Below, one piece after another: positions 47,030 through 58,063 of a DNA stretch of 64,000 nucleotides; position 1 is the first letter of the stretch, and each line of letters begins with the position of its first letter. Origin of the DNA: Cytidiella melzeri. Lineage: Eukaryota; Basidiomycota; Agaricomycetes; Polyporales; Irpicaceae. Made by a program: the position numbers and the translations under genes. The DNA is taken from positions 1-64,000 of the forward strand of contig JABYQR010000266.1 of assembly GCA_022592445.1 (NCBI GenBank). The letters are read 5' to 3'. A model generated the notes under the pieces. That model was given only the letters and a program-made list of their open reading frames with translations, ran no database searches and was not told the DNA's origin.

Positions 47030-50000
47030 CTGTAGAAATGATCCTACCCCCACCGCGCTCTGTTCCAGTCGTGCTGGAATATATGTATAACATGCATTCG
47101 ATTGCGGCTTCAAGTTGTTGTTGCGGACTAGACATTTCAGGCGTAGGCGTAGTGCTACAAAAGAAGATAAAAGACCGAAAACTAGTATCTAGAGAGAAGC
47201 AGCAGTAGCGCAGAAAGGTTGGAGAGAGGAGAGGAAACGAGGGGACAGTAAAATGGGGGAAAGAACAACAAGCGGATAGAGAAGGTAATGATCTGGGACA
47301 GTGCACATGACAGGATGATACACGCCGCGAAGAACGATGTAATTGCCTGGCTTGCAATCTGGCAACGGCGGATTGTGGGGTAGTAGGCCGGGCTCAAATC
47401 TGCGTAGAGGTCTGCGTCGTAATGTGAACAGAATACAAGTCACATAGAAAATGATTAAATACGGAAACGCGTAGAAATACCTTAGTAATGCGGAATGCCA
47501 GCGACTGCCCCGTTCAAGCACCGCCAAGCAGCTTCAGAGTGACTGAGGCCAGTCCAAGACGATATGGAGCACAAATACGAATATCTGAATCAGGTTTTCC
47601 ACAACGCAAAGTCAGCTCACGCAGTGTTCGAAACACGAGTAATGGGTGGGGGAAAGGCAGTTGCGTGACTAAAAAGGAAATCCGCATGAGCTACGAGTAC
47701 AACGAATCGACATACTGGTGGGTTTCGCCCTCTTGAACGCAATGCATACCGTGTTTCGCGTATCTTCGTGGGCACTGCATCACAACCGCTGTCCTCCGAT
47801 CCGCTGCCTGCATCTAATTGAGCTCGACCGCAAGATCTCAAAGTCTCTTGATTGTAGGCTCTCCTATGCGAATGGGAAAGGGCAAGCTCGCCTCAAACAT
47901 CAATGGGCCGCGCTGGCCAGTTGATCGGCGTACGAGCAGATCGCTGAGAATGACATGACAGTTTGCTGCTAGAACAGCGGGTCATCCTGCGAGTAGCGGC
48001 CGCCGGTGAGGACTATTACGTCGTGTGTCACCTTGGACGAGCCCGGCTTAACTTTGACGTACTAATAGCTAAAGAATATTAGCAAATGTGACGGGTTTGA
48101 CTTACGCCAGGACGTATGGGTCGAAGCAGAGGAAATATCATTCGCGTACTGGGAGAGGCTGTCAAACAACAAATCCAAAATCTACGCCGTTGTGAGCAAT
48201 CGTCGTAGTCGCATGTGTAGTAAGTGGTGGAGAACGCACCGACAAGTGCGAGACGTCCTTCGTCAGCAATCATAGTGATGCCGCTATCTCCGGGATGTAA
48301 CGTGCGCGAGAGTAAACAGCCATGCACTGGACCGCATCTTCGACGCCATGTTTCAGCACAAATCAAATCGTCGATTCTCGTCCGACCCATCTCGTCACGA
48401 GAGCTTGGGTTTAGAAGCAGCGTGGACAACACATCACTGCATCTATGGGTCAGTGGGGCATTAATGGACAAGGAAGAGAGACTCACGCTAGATGCGGTAC
48501 ATGTTGCTGGAGCATGGCGGCGGTCTGCAAAGCTAGCACGGTTAGAAGGCAGTCGTCACCGACTTGTGATATAGCGACCTGCCATCGTATTCCTGACCAC
48601 TCCAGTCACATCCCCATCTATTACCACGAGCCAATGTGCGTTTTTTTTGTGAACGTTAAGGGTAGCTTTGAGTTTGGGGTGAAGCGTGGTCCATGAGCAG
48701 GAGTAACTGAGAACAAGATATTGTCAGATTTCTCCGAGCCGGTATATTATGCGTGTAGCAGACCTTGTGTGCAACTCGTAAGATCGAGGAAGATGAAGTG
48801 AGCACATAAGATATATAGGAAGGCGTGGTCAAGGGATGCCCTGTGCTTCGGAGACAGTTTTGCGTTGCTGCGAGGCATATTACACAAGGTTTATTTCATC
48901 CCTCGTTTGGTTCGTCCATTACCGTAGGAGGCCGCGGACGGGAGTTAGTTGTCCTCGGAGGCGACGGGAAAAGACCCCTCTCTGAAAGCGCGCTTGTTGG
49001 TTCTAGAGGTGAGCCAGTGACTGCAGGGAACGCAAAACCCGCGGAAGTTGAGTGTGCCGCGAGGCGTGGGCGCGAGGGCCGTTCAACGCGGTGGTGGTGC
49101 ACGACTGGATATATGTCGACTAAGAGCCTTGCGCTTCAACGGAATGAGCGCGGTTATAATCGACAGAGACTGAAAAGCCGGTACCACCATACCCTAAGTC
49201 AGCATAGATCCCTTTGATTTGAATTGGATGCTTACCCAAATGTTTTGCAGTAACGTTCTGAGCCCGGGGGAACTCATGGCGCCAAGTTCCAGCACAACCT
49301 GTTGAATGCCTTCGATGACTCACATAGTCTAGAAGAAGTACACAGCCCTCTACCGTTGGCACCACCTCGAGGGAGTTCCTGTGCTTCCCAGGTCCCATCC
49401 CGAAGCTCCGTCTCTTTGAAGGATGTAGCGATTGACGAGCTCGGACGTGTTGAGAGTCATGTTTGCGGAATGAGGGAGGGAACGGGACATCAAGGCTATA
49501 TTGGGCTTCCGTTAAGAGGCGGTGGGTTGAGTGATGCTTGAGTGGGAGAAAGGGCTGAATTAGGCGACATAGATGAACGAAGACTCGAACGGGATTCTGT
49601 ATAAAAGTTTCGACGAGGGAGGGGGTGCAAGACTTGTTGCACTGGCGGACAACTCCCCGCTGGATTCCATAGCTCCACTTGCATGATTGCGTTAGGCGAG
49701 TTGAATAATAAGCTTGAAGAAATGTCTGGGCACAGCCATCTTCCCGTTGGGGAATGGCAATAGTAGTTAGAGATTGTACTGACGACGAGGCCTCTCGATC
49801 CGACTATCATCTTTCTGCAGATGAGCGCAGTGTTCACCATGAAACCACACGAAGCATTAAGGAGTGCCCAGAAGTTGTTCGGGACCAAGGACGTGCACTG
49901 TTCTGCGCGTAAACTGGTAACTGTCGCAGGACGAGCGTCCGCACGTTCTCCAGTAGACGACAAAGCTATTCTCGCAGCTCAGCAATGTCAACAAGCTTTA

Positions 50001-51480
50001 ATCCACATCGAAGAACGGGTACATTAGACAATATCTTACAGGCTGTAACAGGTAGAATCAGACTCACTACGGTCATGCTTTTGTGCCCTCGACGCAACGG
50101 GGGAAGCTGTCGTACATCACACGGGTTGAGTCGAGGAACACCGAATATTCCAGCGAGCAAATCTTCTTGACGAACTGGACGCTGCACAAAAGCAAACTAG
50201 GGTATCATAGAGCCATAGCAAAGAATCCTTATGCTCTTCAGAGCCGGCCTCTGCGTCCCAGATGAATAGAGGTACAGTATCTACTGAAGACGGAGATGGG
50301 ATCAGCCTCAGGCTGCTGGCAAACAACGTGCGAGAGGGACTGTGGACTCACTCGCCTCGAATTAGCCACGACGTCCGTCAAAACAGCCTCGCGCCATAAA
50401 GTTGTCGCCCCTCTCGTACCACCAGTCCTCGCTATGCAGCGCAGAAGTGGGCTAGGCTTGTCATTCAGAGACGTTTGCATGCCTTCGTCCGCTTTTGTCT
50501 TGTCTGGTTGAGTTCAGCATGCCGATAACCTGGAAACTTAGTGACGAGGCCAATTGTAGGATGAGGATGTCCATGGTAGATTGGGTGGTATAGTGTAACT
50601 ATATTGAGGCGCAGATGATTATTGGCCTGGTGTTTTCAGCTTTGCTTGATGATGGACGCGTCGTCCCTTGACCGATAGACGCCATTCCTCTTTCAAGTTA
50701 TCATTTCAGACCTGTACGCTACGCTCATCATCTACCTCCTTCACCAACCCTCTCAGCTATGGTATTCTGCCTAAGCACTGTTCGCTCCACGCTCGCACGT
50801 CTCGTAGACTCGATGTTGCCCCGAAGAACGACGTCGGCCGGATGAATTTCTCGTGCACGAGCTGCTGCTCTATTTTGTCCGCCTAGCCGGACATCTTAGT
50901 GATGAGATGAGAGGTTGGGCGTACGTGAATGACTTCGGGTCGTCAGGCATGAATTGTTTCTGAACTCTGTGAAGTACAGCCACCCTCTTCGCGTTGTTCA
51001 GACCGTGGTATTTGGCTGTATGACCTTGTGCAATTGGTTTCTGGCACGGATGTCAGTCTGCCCGCCCCTCCCCCCCCTTTCGCCCTGTTCTTTGCGCTTC
51101 GTGTAAGAAATGGCCTAGGGACGCCTCAGCTCAAGAACCTTCCCATTTGCATGTCAACGCTTTCCTTGTGTGTTATTCGCTGGCATTTGCTCTGGCATGC
51201 TGGGCAACACTCAATGCATGTACAAGGTCAGTTGCTATGCTAGGCTCCGCTGCATAGCTCATCTGTCAGTGCTAGATTATCTATCAAGAGTCGCTTTGCA
51301 AAGCTTTGCAAACCTCGCTACCTGCCCAAAGCGCGAATGGTCAATCGCGTACTTTCACAAGGCTTAACAAGCTACTGACCAGTGATTTCTCAACGCCGCG
51401 ACGCACCATGGCATGATGCTTGACCCCGCTACTTTGGTTCATGTTCTTGTCTTGCTATAATCGACGCTGAGCTTGTCGTC
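47030..51480. other. 4.4 kb without an assignable gene
   Basis: Many short open frames occur on both strands but no exon chain I can defend. A minus-strand frame at 48079-48486 has a GDSG-containing stretch and is listed separately. Minus-strand frames around 49120-50480 are the longest of the rest; they resemble nothing I know and no splice-consistent order is obvious. An intron-rich lineage-specific gene or an old pseudogene is possible. Confidence 0.35.
48079..48486 (-). pseudogene. Possible trypsin-like serine protease fragment (GDSG motif)
   Basis: The frame includes LSRTLHPGDSGITMIADEGR followed by LALVGAF. The order GDSG, hydrophobic residues, D-x-GR and a small hydrophobic end resembles the serine-nucleophile region of chymotrypsin-fold proteases that are common as multigene families in Agaricomycetes. 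I could not find the His/Asp triad parts upstream on the same strand, so this is at best a fragment and may be coincidence. Confidence 0.25.
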
Positions 51481-51800
51481 ATGCTCAGAGCGTGGACAAT
51501 GCCCAACAGTTGTATACTGTGCTACTGGCTCGAAGGTAATATGACTGGATACAAACCGTGGCACGCGTTCTTCCTCATAAGCAACGTTGATGGTGTTCCT
51601 TCTCAAGAACCCAATCCTTGCTTGGATTCTTCTATGGCTACATGCGTGCAATCTCACAGTTCACCGCAGGTTAAGGACCGTAAGAAGTTGTTGCGAGGTA
51701 TCTTTGAGGCGCCATCAAACGCTGTCACTGTTCCCTGAAGGTACAAATTACGCAAAGACACGCATCATGCAAGTTCAGTCTGGTGCGGCACGGGCTGATT
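51481..51800 (+). pseudogene. Possible decayed PlsC-type acyltransferase fragment
   Basis: One frame reads LLKNPILAWI and, after a shift, LFPEGTNYAKTRIMQVQ. The other frame between them reads VKDRKKLLRGIFEAPSNAVT. In lysophospholipid acyltransferases of the LCLAT/Cst26 type the same order occurs (a 'LKNxLxWxP' block, then 'DRxKL', then 'FPEGTN'). The pieces are in different frames within ~200 bp with no evident intron, suggesting a pseudogene. No H-x4-D motif is visible upstream. Confidence 0.3.
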
Positions 51801-53600
51801 TGAAACATACCGAGGAGTCGAAAGAAAACGGCAGCAGGAACCGTGCAACCATTGTTTCTGTCGCGACTATATACACGAACAAGAGCAAATGCCGCAGTCA
51901 GGTATCTGGCATCTTATTGCCTGGCTCTGACATATCTCTCTCCACTAAACACCTTTACCTTAGGCTATTGTAGACCAAGACTGCTGATCATCGCAGATGC
52001 TTTGTTGTCACTAACCTGTTCCCCCACGATAGGCACCGCATGCCCATCCGCGAGGCCAAACACACACCGCGACACACGAACGAAAGCGCAGACCGAGCCG
52101 CCGTCAAGCGTCCGACCACCCGCAACCGAACGCGAGCCGACAGCCAACGCTACTGACCTAGATGAGTAAGGGACTCGAAGCCAAGGAGAGACCAGGAATA
52201 CACAACAGGATTACGCAACTCACGAATGGCCGGAGAAATACTTTGACCAGACGAGCGATCCATATCGCTTGCTGAAAATGTTGCGATTTCGTGGACGTAT
52301 GTGCTCAATGTACTCTTTCTGTCACGCTTGCTGCTCAATTCAAACACGCTGGTAGCTTGGTCGACTTTCTCTATACTTCCGATCTGACTTCTGAATACTA
52401 TAGCACTAAACACAAGCTTCTTGCCTACGGCTCCCTGTTGAAAGATTCTCTCTGCCGCTATTCATCGCTCTTGACCCGAGACAAACTATTGCTCTGCTCT
52501 CGCTGCTCTCATAGGAGACCCCTGCATTGGCGGCCGTTTTGCCGTTCTTTGCCGTACCTATCCTCAACCACGTTATGGCACCCTGCTTTGCGCGGATCGG
52601 CGCCAGAATGGTCGAAGACAAAGAAGAGACGCGAGTCACAAACGAGATGGTGCTTGGGCTTGTCTTGGCCGTCTTGGTATACTCTGTCATGGGCATCTGC
52701 TCCTGGGCGTCCCTGAGCTGCGCTGCTCTTGGTGGACTGGGTCTCATATACGGTCTTGCATAGTATCACAACCATCCTATTGATGGTAAGCTTATGTTGC
52801 GAATCATGCATGACTGTCCTGCCAAAGACTGTTCTCGAAGGCGCGCTCAATCAGTAGGTGATTCATCCTAGAGAAAGGTTTCACAGAAGTTCACTGACTT
52901 CGTCTTTTTTCTAATGGCGTGCCCTGATGGGCGTCTGAGCTCCCCAGAAGAACAATAGAACCTTTCACTCGATACACTGTCCCCAAGGTGTCACGCGAAA
53001 TTTCCTGGGTCTGCCATACACGCGTCCGCCCCGGTTCACGCACCCCACTCCCAATCTCACACCCGCTCTGCATTGCCTAGCAGCCCAGGAAGTACCACTT
53101 CTTGTCTCCGCAAGAAGCGCCTTCCTTTTCGTCGGCTCGTCTGACAAGCAAAAGCGTTCTGTCAAGGTTCGCTCACGTCGAAGGTTCGGCGAAGGAGATC
53201 AAGGTTTACGCCTCTAGTCACTTGGCTTTCAGGTACGGTGGAACGGCCGACGAGCCTAGCAAGTCTCTTGCCTCTACAGCGGCCGATAATGATGAGGGCC
53301 ATGTAGCGGAGGAGCCAAGCAGATGAGGTGATATCGCTCATGAGGAAGCCAGGCGCGAGTATCGGTTCGTTGGAGGACGACGTATTTGGGACGTGTGCTG
53401 CTGTGCATCTCTCACCAGCGACCACGATGTGTCGGACAGTGATGCATAGTGATGCCGTATCAAAGGATGGGTTCTGTGGAGTTCCAACTCGGATTAGAAG
53501 ACCCGCTGATAAGGATGAGACAGCTATTGCTCGGAAGGGCGTATGATGATGATTGCATTTAGCACATATACTCAGGTCTTCCGCGTATCATGACGGCCTG
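51801..53600. other. Unassigned region with hydrophobic open frames
   Basis: Plus-strand frames include MVLGLVLAVLVYSVMGICSW and a short hydrophobic end (52527-52763). At about 52255-52390, SISLAENVAISWTYVLNVLF looks membrane-spanning. I could not connect these by splice sites in a consistent frame. Nothing else recognised. Confidence 0.3.
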
Positions 53601-54080
53601 TTGGCACAATATGTTCAATAACACCATATGTACATGTATTCTTTCGTTCGTTCATGGACATTTTTTTTTCGCACCCCGATGCAGAATAATAACAACAACA
53701 AAAACAACACCACACCTTGAAACATGTTTCAACGCCATCTCCAACAGTACTAGCGGTTCAGACAATGAAGGCTCGGAAGCCATAGCAGAACAGAGACACG
53801 TAAGAGCCTTGGTGGAGAACTTGATTGAAACCTTTGGATCCTTCAAACGAATCATTTTGTGGCTAAAAACAGCGCACTTGTTTTGATCAGTTGTAAGGCA
53901 CAAAGGGATAAACAGTGTCTCAGGAGGGGGAGCTATCTGTTGGTGATGCAAGTACTTGCAAAAGGGGTGGTGAAACAGATGCAAACATCAGCCACGACGT
54001 CCTGGGGCATGACCAGTCAGCTCCAGTGCAGCCTCAGACATCTCCAACCATCAATTGATTGTTGCACCTGCACTGCATAT
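53601..54080. other. Spacer left of the second secreted-protein locus
   Basis: No gene seen. From here composition and vocabulary shift to that of the repeat-rich DNA at 29-35 kb. Confidence 0.3.
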
Positions 54081-54089
54081 GAGCCACAT

Positions 54090-54215
54090 GATGAGCATAC
54101 TGGTATATATAAAGCCACTTGCCACCATCTGTGTGTCCCAGCACCACCACCTTACTCCAGATCTTCTCATCACCCAGCGCTGGTCGGTAAGTACATTTTT
54201 GTCTCTTGCACTGAC
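54090..54215 (+). promoter_or_regulatory. Promoter and first leader exon of secreted-protein locus 2
   Basis: A TATA box (ggtatatataaagccact, about 54103-54120) is followed by a C-rich leader ending cagcgctggtcg|gtaagtac at about 54187, a consensus splice donor. The same TATA/leader words occur at about 31045 (agatatatgaagccccttgccaccat) and upstream of secreted-protein gene 1. The intron is interrupted 24 bp later by the solo LTR. Confidence 0.5.
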
Positions 54216-54914
54216 TGTCACAGATTTTCAATGTTTCTACAAGACTTGCCTTACCAGGCAACAGTATTATTGGGAATATTTAAGCGCTTATCAGGCGCTT
54301 ATGCAGCGCTTATCCGGCGTCTATTTAGGCACTTATCCAGCGCTTATCTGGCGCTTATCAGGCGCCTATTCCGGTGCTTATTCTCAGTGCCTATCAATTG
54401 ATGCGCTGATGCGCTCCTTTCCTTATCTGTGTATCACATGATAGAACTCTCTGGAACCTTGTGGAACTTGCTGGAACTATGATGTCATAGTATAGAACAT
54501 TCCATTAGATGATGTCATAGTTCATTGAACCTATTGGAAAAGTCTAGCCTTGTCTTAGAACAAGCTAGAACAAGTCTAGCCTTGGAGCTGGGTCATGGGG
54601 TCAGGTCATGGGGACAATTGCTATTGGTTGATTATTGAAGTGGCACCACTAGGGCATAGGGCATGCTTAGTAAGGTAGATTACTTTGCTTACTCATGTAG
54701 GTATTAGGGGTCTTAGGGTAGTACCTGGGGTCCTCCCCTTCATGTATATATAGAGGCACTCCTGAGGGCATATCCCCTCAGTCTTATCCACTCTGTTGAA
54801 CCAGGACTACTCAGTACCCACCAGTACTTCGCTCACCACCACTCTTACTCTCTATCTCACCACATCCCCCTCAAGTTAACCAACTTATCTGGTGAGTGTA
54901 GCATTACTGTTACA
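54216..54914 (+). mobile_element. Solo LTR with 5-bp target duplication (CTGAC)
   Basis: The element starts TGTCACAGATTTTCAATG and ends GCATTACTGTTACA, with TGT...ACA termini. It is flanked by CTGAC at 54211-54215 and again at 54915-54919. Left to right it has a U3 array of degenerate GGCGCTTATC repeats (about 54278-54390), a TATA box (catgtatatatagaggcac, about 54742-54760), a C-rich R/U5 and a donor-like ctggtgagtg near the end. It is nearly identical over most of its length to the LTR at 56857-57485. A perfect target duplication with no interior means LTR-LTR recombination removed the element. Confidence 0.92.
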
Positions 54915-55168
54915 CTGACCTTACACAGCTGTGCTGAAATTGTTCTTACAACCAGCTATCTTTTGTCTTTGACAGCTTGAAGTATTCAAATCCTTCTCAA
55001 AGCACACCTCTGCTCCAGGTTTCTTTGTTGTCTCAGCACTAGCTGGTAAGTACAGTGCTGTTTGTGTCGCACTTGCCTTAGTTTATTGTACTGACATTGT
55101 TTCACAACTAGCTGTCACATTGTCCTCCAAAGCCCCTATATTGCCCTTCAACATCGTCTTTCACCATC

Positions 55169-55600
55169 ATGCAGTTTCCAGTCTCTCTTGTCTTTCTTGC
55201 TACCATCATGATTAGCACACTCCATACAGCAACTGTGTTTGCTGCCCCATGCAGCAGTAGAGGGCTATATATCACAAACTAATAGTATTACTATTACAAT
55301 CACCGCTAGTGGCAGCAATTTTTCATCCCTTTATGGTATAGTAGCTCTAGAGGGTCCCAATCTCCTAGTTCCTCTAGCCACCCCAATGTTTTGGAGAGTC
55401 GTCAAAGGACAGGAAAACTCCCTAGTCTGCAGGGCTCTCGTCAGACCGATGGGTTGGAGGACATTATACAGGTTGAAGTACCAGATGTCAATATCTGGAC
55501 CTCGATTGGTGCCCTGAATAAGATGGGTTATAAAGACTGGAAACTGTTAAGAAAAGATGTTCTCCACAAAATGGAGTATGGGCTGGAGGTTAGTGTCACG
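55169..55600 (+). pseudogene. Small secreted protein family member 2, interrupted
   Basis: From the ATG at 55169 a signal peptide is read: MQFPVSLVFLATIMISTLHT, then ATVFAAPCSSRGLYITN and a stop at 55280. This parallels family member 1 at 34765 (...AAVSAAPCYSSRRPSYP). Further along in the same frame the homology resumes: SSSSHPNVLESRQRTGKLPS and LNKMGYKDWKLLRKDVLHKM versus the first gene's TSSGNLLGSRSP and LEKENRLPGLLKIVHDEMD. The break coincides with an ~83-bp insertion flanked by TAGAGGG. Upstream are two leader introns (donors at about 54188 and 55052), the first containing the solo LTR. As it stands only a 37-residue peptide could be made. Confidence 0.65.
55258..55354. mobile_element. 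Short insertion (~83 bp) with 7-bp direct repeat inside secreted-protein gene 2
   Basis: TAGAGGG occurs at 55258-55264 and again at 55348-55354. The sequence between is absent from the paralog, where the flanking parts are contiguous. The insert starts ctatatatcac and ends gtatagtagctc, weakly inverted, and it introduces in-frame stops. It has no splice pair that restores the paralogous frame, so it does not look like an intron. Confidence 0.55.
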
Positions 55601-55659
55601 AACATGCATACTTTTTCCTTTCTTTTCCTTTTTATTTTCCTTATCTTATCTTATTGATG

Positions 55660-56856
55660 ATACATGGCTACTGCATGTGATCAAGTGCATGTGACAGACT
55701 GGTCACATGATCATAGAAGGTGCTGGAACATTGTGGAACATTGTAGAACATCGCACCATAGCACACCATACGTTCCCACAGCAGTGTTAGGAGTACAGAC
55801 CCGGTACCAGGGGTCCTTGTCTGAGATGTATATAAACCTACCCTGTAGCTCCCCAAAGACCTCAGATTTTACCTCCTGGTCTTTAGGTGACGTCCACCTT
55901 GTACTAGGTCTATCACTGTACTAATATATCCTGGTCTTTAGCTCATTGTTAGCTACTCCCTCGTCGTTGTCTCTCCCTCATCATCATCTTCCTTGTCGTC
56001 ATCGTCCACGCGAGTTCGCTCGTCGTTCCTCCATCCCCGTCGTCACTTCCTCGCTCTTCATAGAGTTTGGTTGTGTTCTTGACAGTTAGTGATAAGAAAT
56101 GGACAGAAAAGCAGTGGTCGGCCATGAGGACAGTGATTAAATACTATCAGACTCTTCCTCGTGGCTCAAAAGAAAGACAAATGTAGAGTAAAGGTTATTA
56201 TCGACTGTACCCTGATAAGTTCATTTGATCTATTTGCATTTTTGTAAAGTTCTTGTTTAGAGCAAGGGCCTACAGTAATGCAGCTTGTATATTGCAGGAC
56301 ATGTCTGTTATGATTCCTTGATGGGTTTACTGTGAATTTACAGTTGTAGAGGAGCTGGATGTGAGTTGTAACTGTCTATATTGCTGAAATTTGGCCATAA
56401 CAGGGGGCAGACATGTGAGATTTGTTGTCAAACTCACTGGGGTTACACTTTGTTACATACTCAAGCTGCACCACAGGTGCAGCGTGACAAAATTCAAGTT
56501 TGAGTACCTATAAATAACAACATTGGAAGGCCAGCTGTGACTTGTGACACCTGCTATGGCTTTAGAAGTACAGTGTGACACCTGCTATGGCTTTAGAAGT
56601 ACAGTATTGTGCTTACCCAACTTCAATCTTTCAGTACAGTGCCTGTGCTAGTGAGGGAGAACAGTTCACAATCTCCATTTTGACACCAGAAATGAAAGAT
56701 GCCGCATGGGAGTTCTGTCATAAGAAGCAGCTTGTCCTAGACAGGATGTTTGGGCTCTGCACCTCACAGCTCCTCGTTTGAATTGCCCTTGGAGTTGACA
56801 AATGCGGGCATGGCCCTCCAGTAGCAATGTTCTTGTTCTCCACCCCATCTGGTAAT
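55660..56856. other. Non-coding region with retroelement-like words and a 31-bp tandem duplication
   Basis: No gene recognised. A TATA-bearing stretch near 55828 (gagatgtatataaacctacc) resembles an LTR-type promoter but no LTR pair was found. At 56544-56605 a 31-bp unit (gtgacacctgctatggcttt...) is duplicated in tandem. The last bases, ccccatctggtaat, again look like a splice donor context just before the LTR at 56857. Confidence 0.4.
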
Positions 56857-57485
56857 TGTCACAGATTTTCAATGTTTCTACAAGACTTGCCTTACCAGGC
56901 AACAGTATTATTGGGAATATTTAGGCGCTTATCCAGCGCTTATCCGGCGTCTATTTAGGCGCTTATCCAGTGCTTATCAGGCGCTTATTCCAGCACTTAT
57001 TTCAGCGCTAATCAATTGATGTGCTGATGTGCCATCTGTCTCTGATGCGCTGATGTGCTCCCTTCCTTATCTGTGTATCACATGATAGAACTCTCTGGAA
57101 ACTTGTGGAACATGCTGGAGCTATGATGTCATAGTATAGAACAAGTCTAGCCTTGGGACTGGGTCATGGGGTCAGGTCATGGGGACAATTGCTATTGGTT
57201 GATTATTGAAGTGGCACCACTAGGGCATAGGGCATGCTTAGTAAGGTAGATTACTTTGCTTACTCATGTAGGTATTAGGGGTCTTAGGGTAGTACCTGGG
57301 GTCCTCCCCTTCATGTATATATAGAGGCACTCCTGAGGGCATATCCCCTCAGTCTTATCCACTCTGTTGAACCAGGACTACTCAGTACCCACCAGTACTT
57401 CGCTCACCACCACTCTTACTCTTTATCTCACCACATCCCCCTCAAGTTAACCAACTTATCTGGTGAGTGTAGCATTACTGTTACA
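56857..57485 (+). repeat. 5' LTR of a plus-strand LTR retrotransposon
   Basis: Same termini (TGTCACAG ... CTGTTACA) and internal landmarks as the solo LTR at 54216, but shorter (629 vs 699 bp): a few parts such as the second copy of tatagaacattccattagat are lacking. It is followed by a leader and gag in the same orientation. Its 3' partner is not in the window. Confidence 0.85.
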
Positions 57486-58063
57486 TTTGGATAAGACTGC
57501 CCCTACTCCCTCACGTCTTTGGACGTGCTGGAGGTTTCTTTCCCCTTTCTTCTAGGTCTTGTGCCTGTGCGTGGGCCCCTCTACAAATCCTCTAAAAATA
57601 GAGGTAGCCAGACCATAGGCTTTAAGTGGTAGTCATGTCTAGGCTTTGCCTTGATGTGCACAACTTGAATCACCCTCTCGCCCGACGCTCCTAGAGCTGA
57701 TCAGAGCAGGGGTTGGCATTATGCCAACATGATGAAAGTGCGCCTCCCCACAGGCGATAGTGGAGTCTGGTGTCAGACAGCTCGTTATAAGAGCTAGACA
57801 ACAGGGCTTGAAGCCCATGAGTGCCTAGGCACGAAGACAGGTAACTTGTTCTGGCCGGACTTAGGGTCAGTGTAATACTGATCCGCCAACCATTTGCCGC
57901 ATGGGTGGAACCATGACGGAGATCCTTACACCACCGGACCTGGAGAGAGAGTCCAGGCCGGCGCCGGCACTACCCCACGCACACACAGGACCTCTCCTTT
58001 ATGGAGATTTGTTTCGCACACCACTGAGCTGACAAGCTCATTACACTTTGTCACACAGTCACC
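57486..58063 (+). other. Retrotransposon leader (5' untranslated region)
   Basis: About 580 bp between the LTR and the first ORF. I could not recognise the primer-binding site. It contains several short self-complementary stretches (ggttggcattatgccaac at 57712-57729, gggcttgaagccc at 57803-57815), which could form hairpins. The ATG at 58064 follows a CAC-rich context. Confidence 0.45.

Noticed and set aside
46821..47540. Minus-strand open frames of 110-180 codons after the NLR
   Set aside because: They overlap the coding tail of the NLR or its 3' region, are low-complexity and hydrophobic by composition, and resemble no protein family.
55258..55354. Intron in secreted-protein gene 2
   Set aside because: No GT-AG pair around the segment restores the frame seen in the paralog; flanking 7-bp direct repeats point to an insertion instead.
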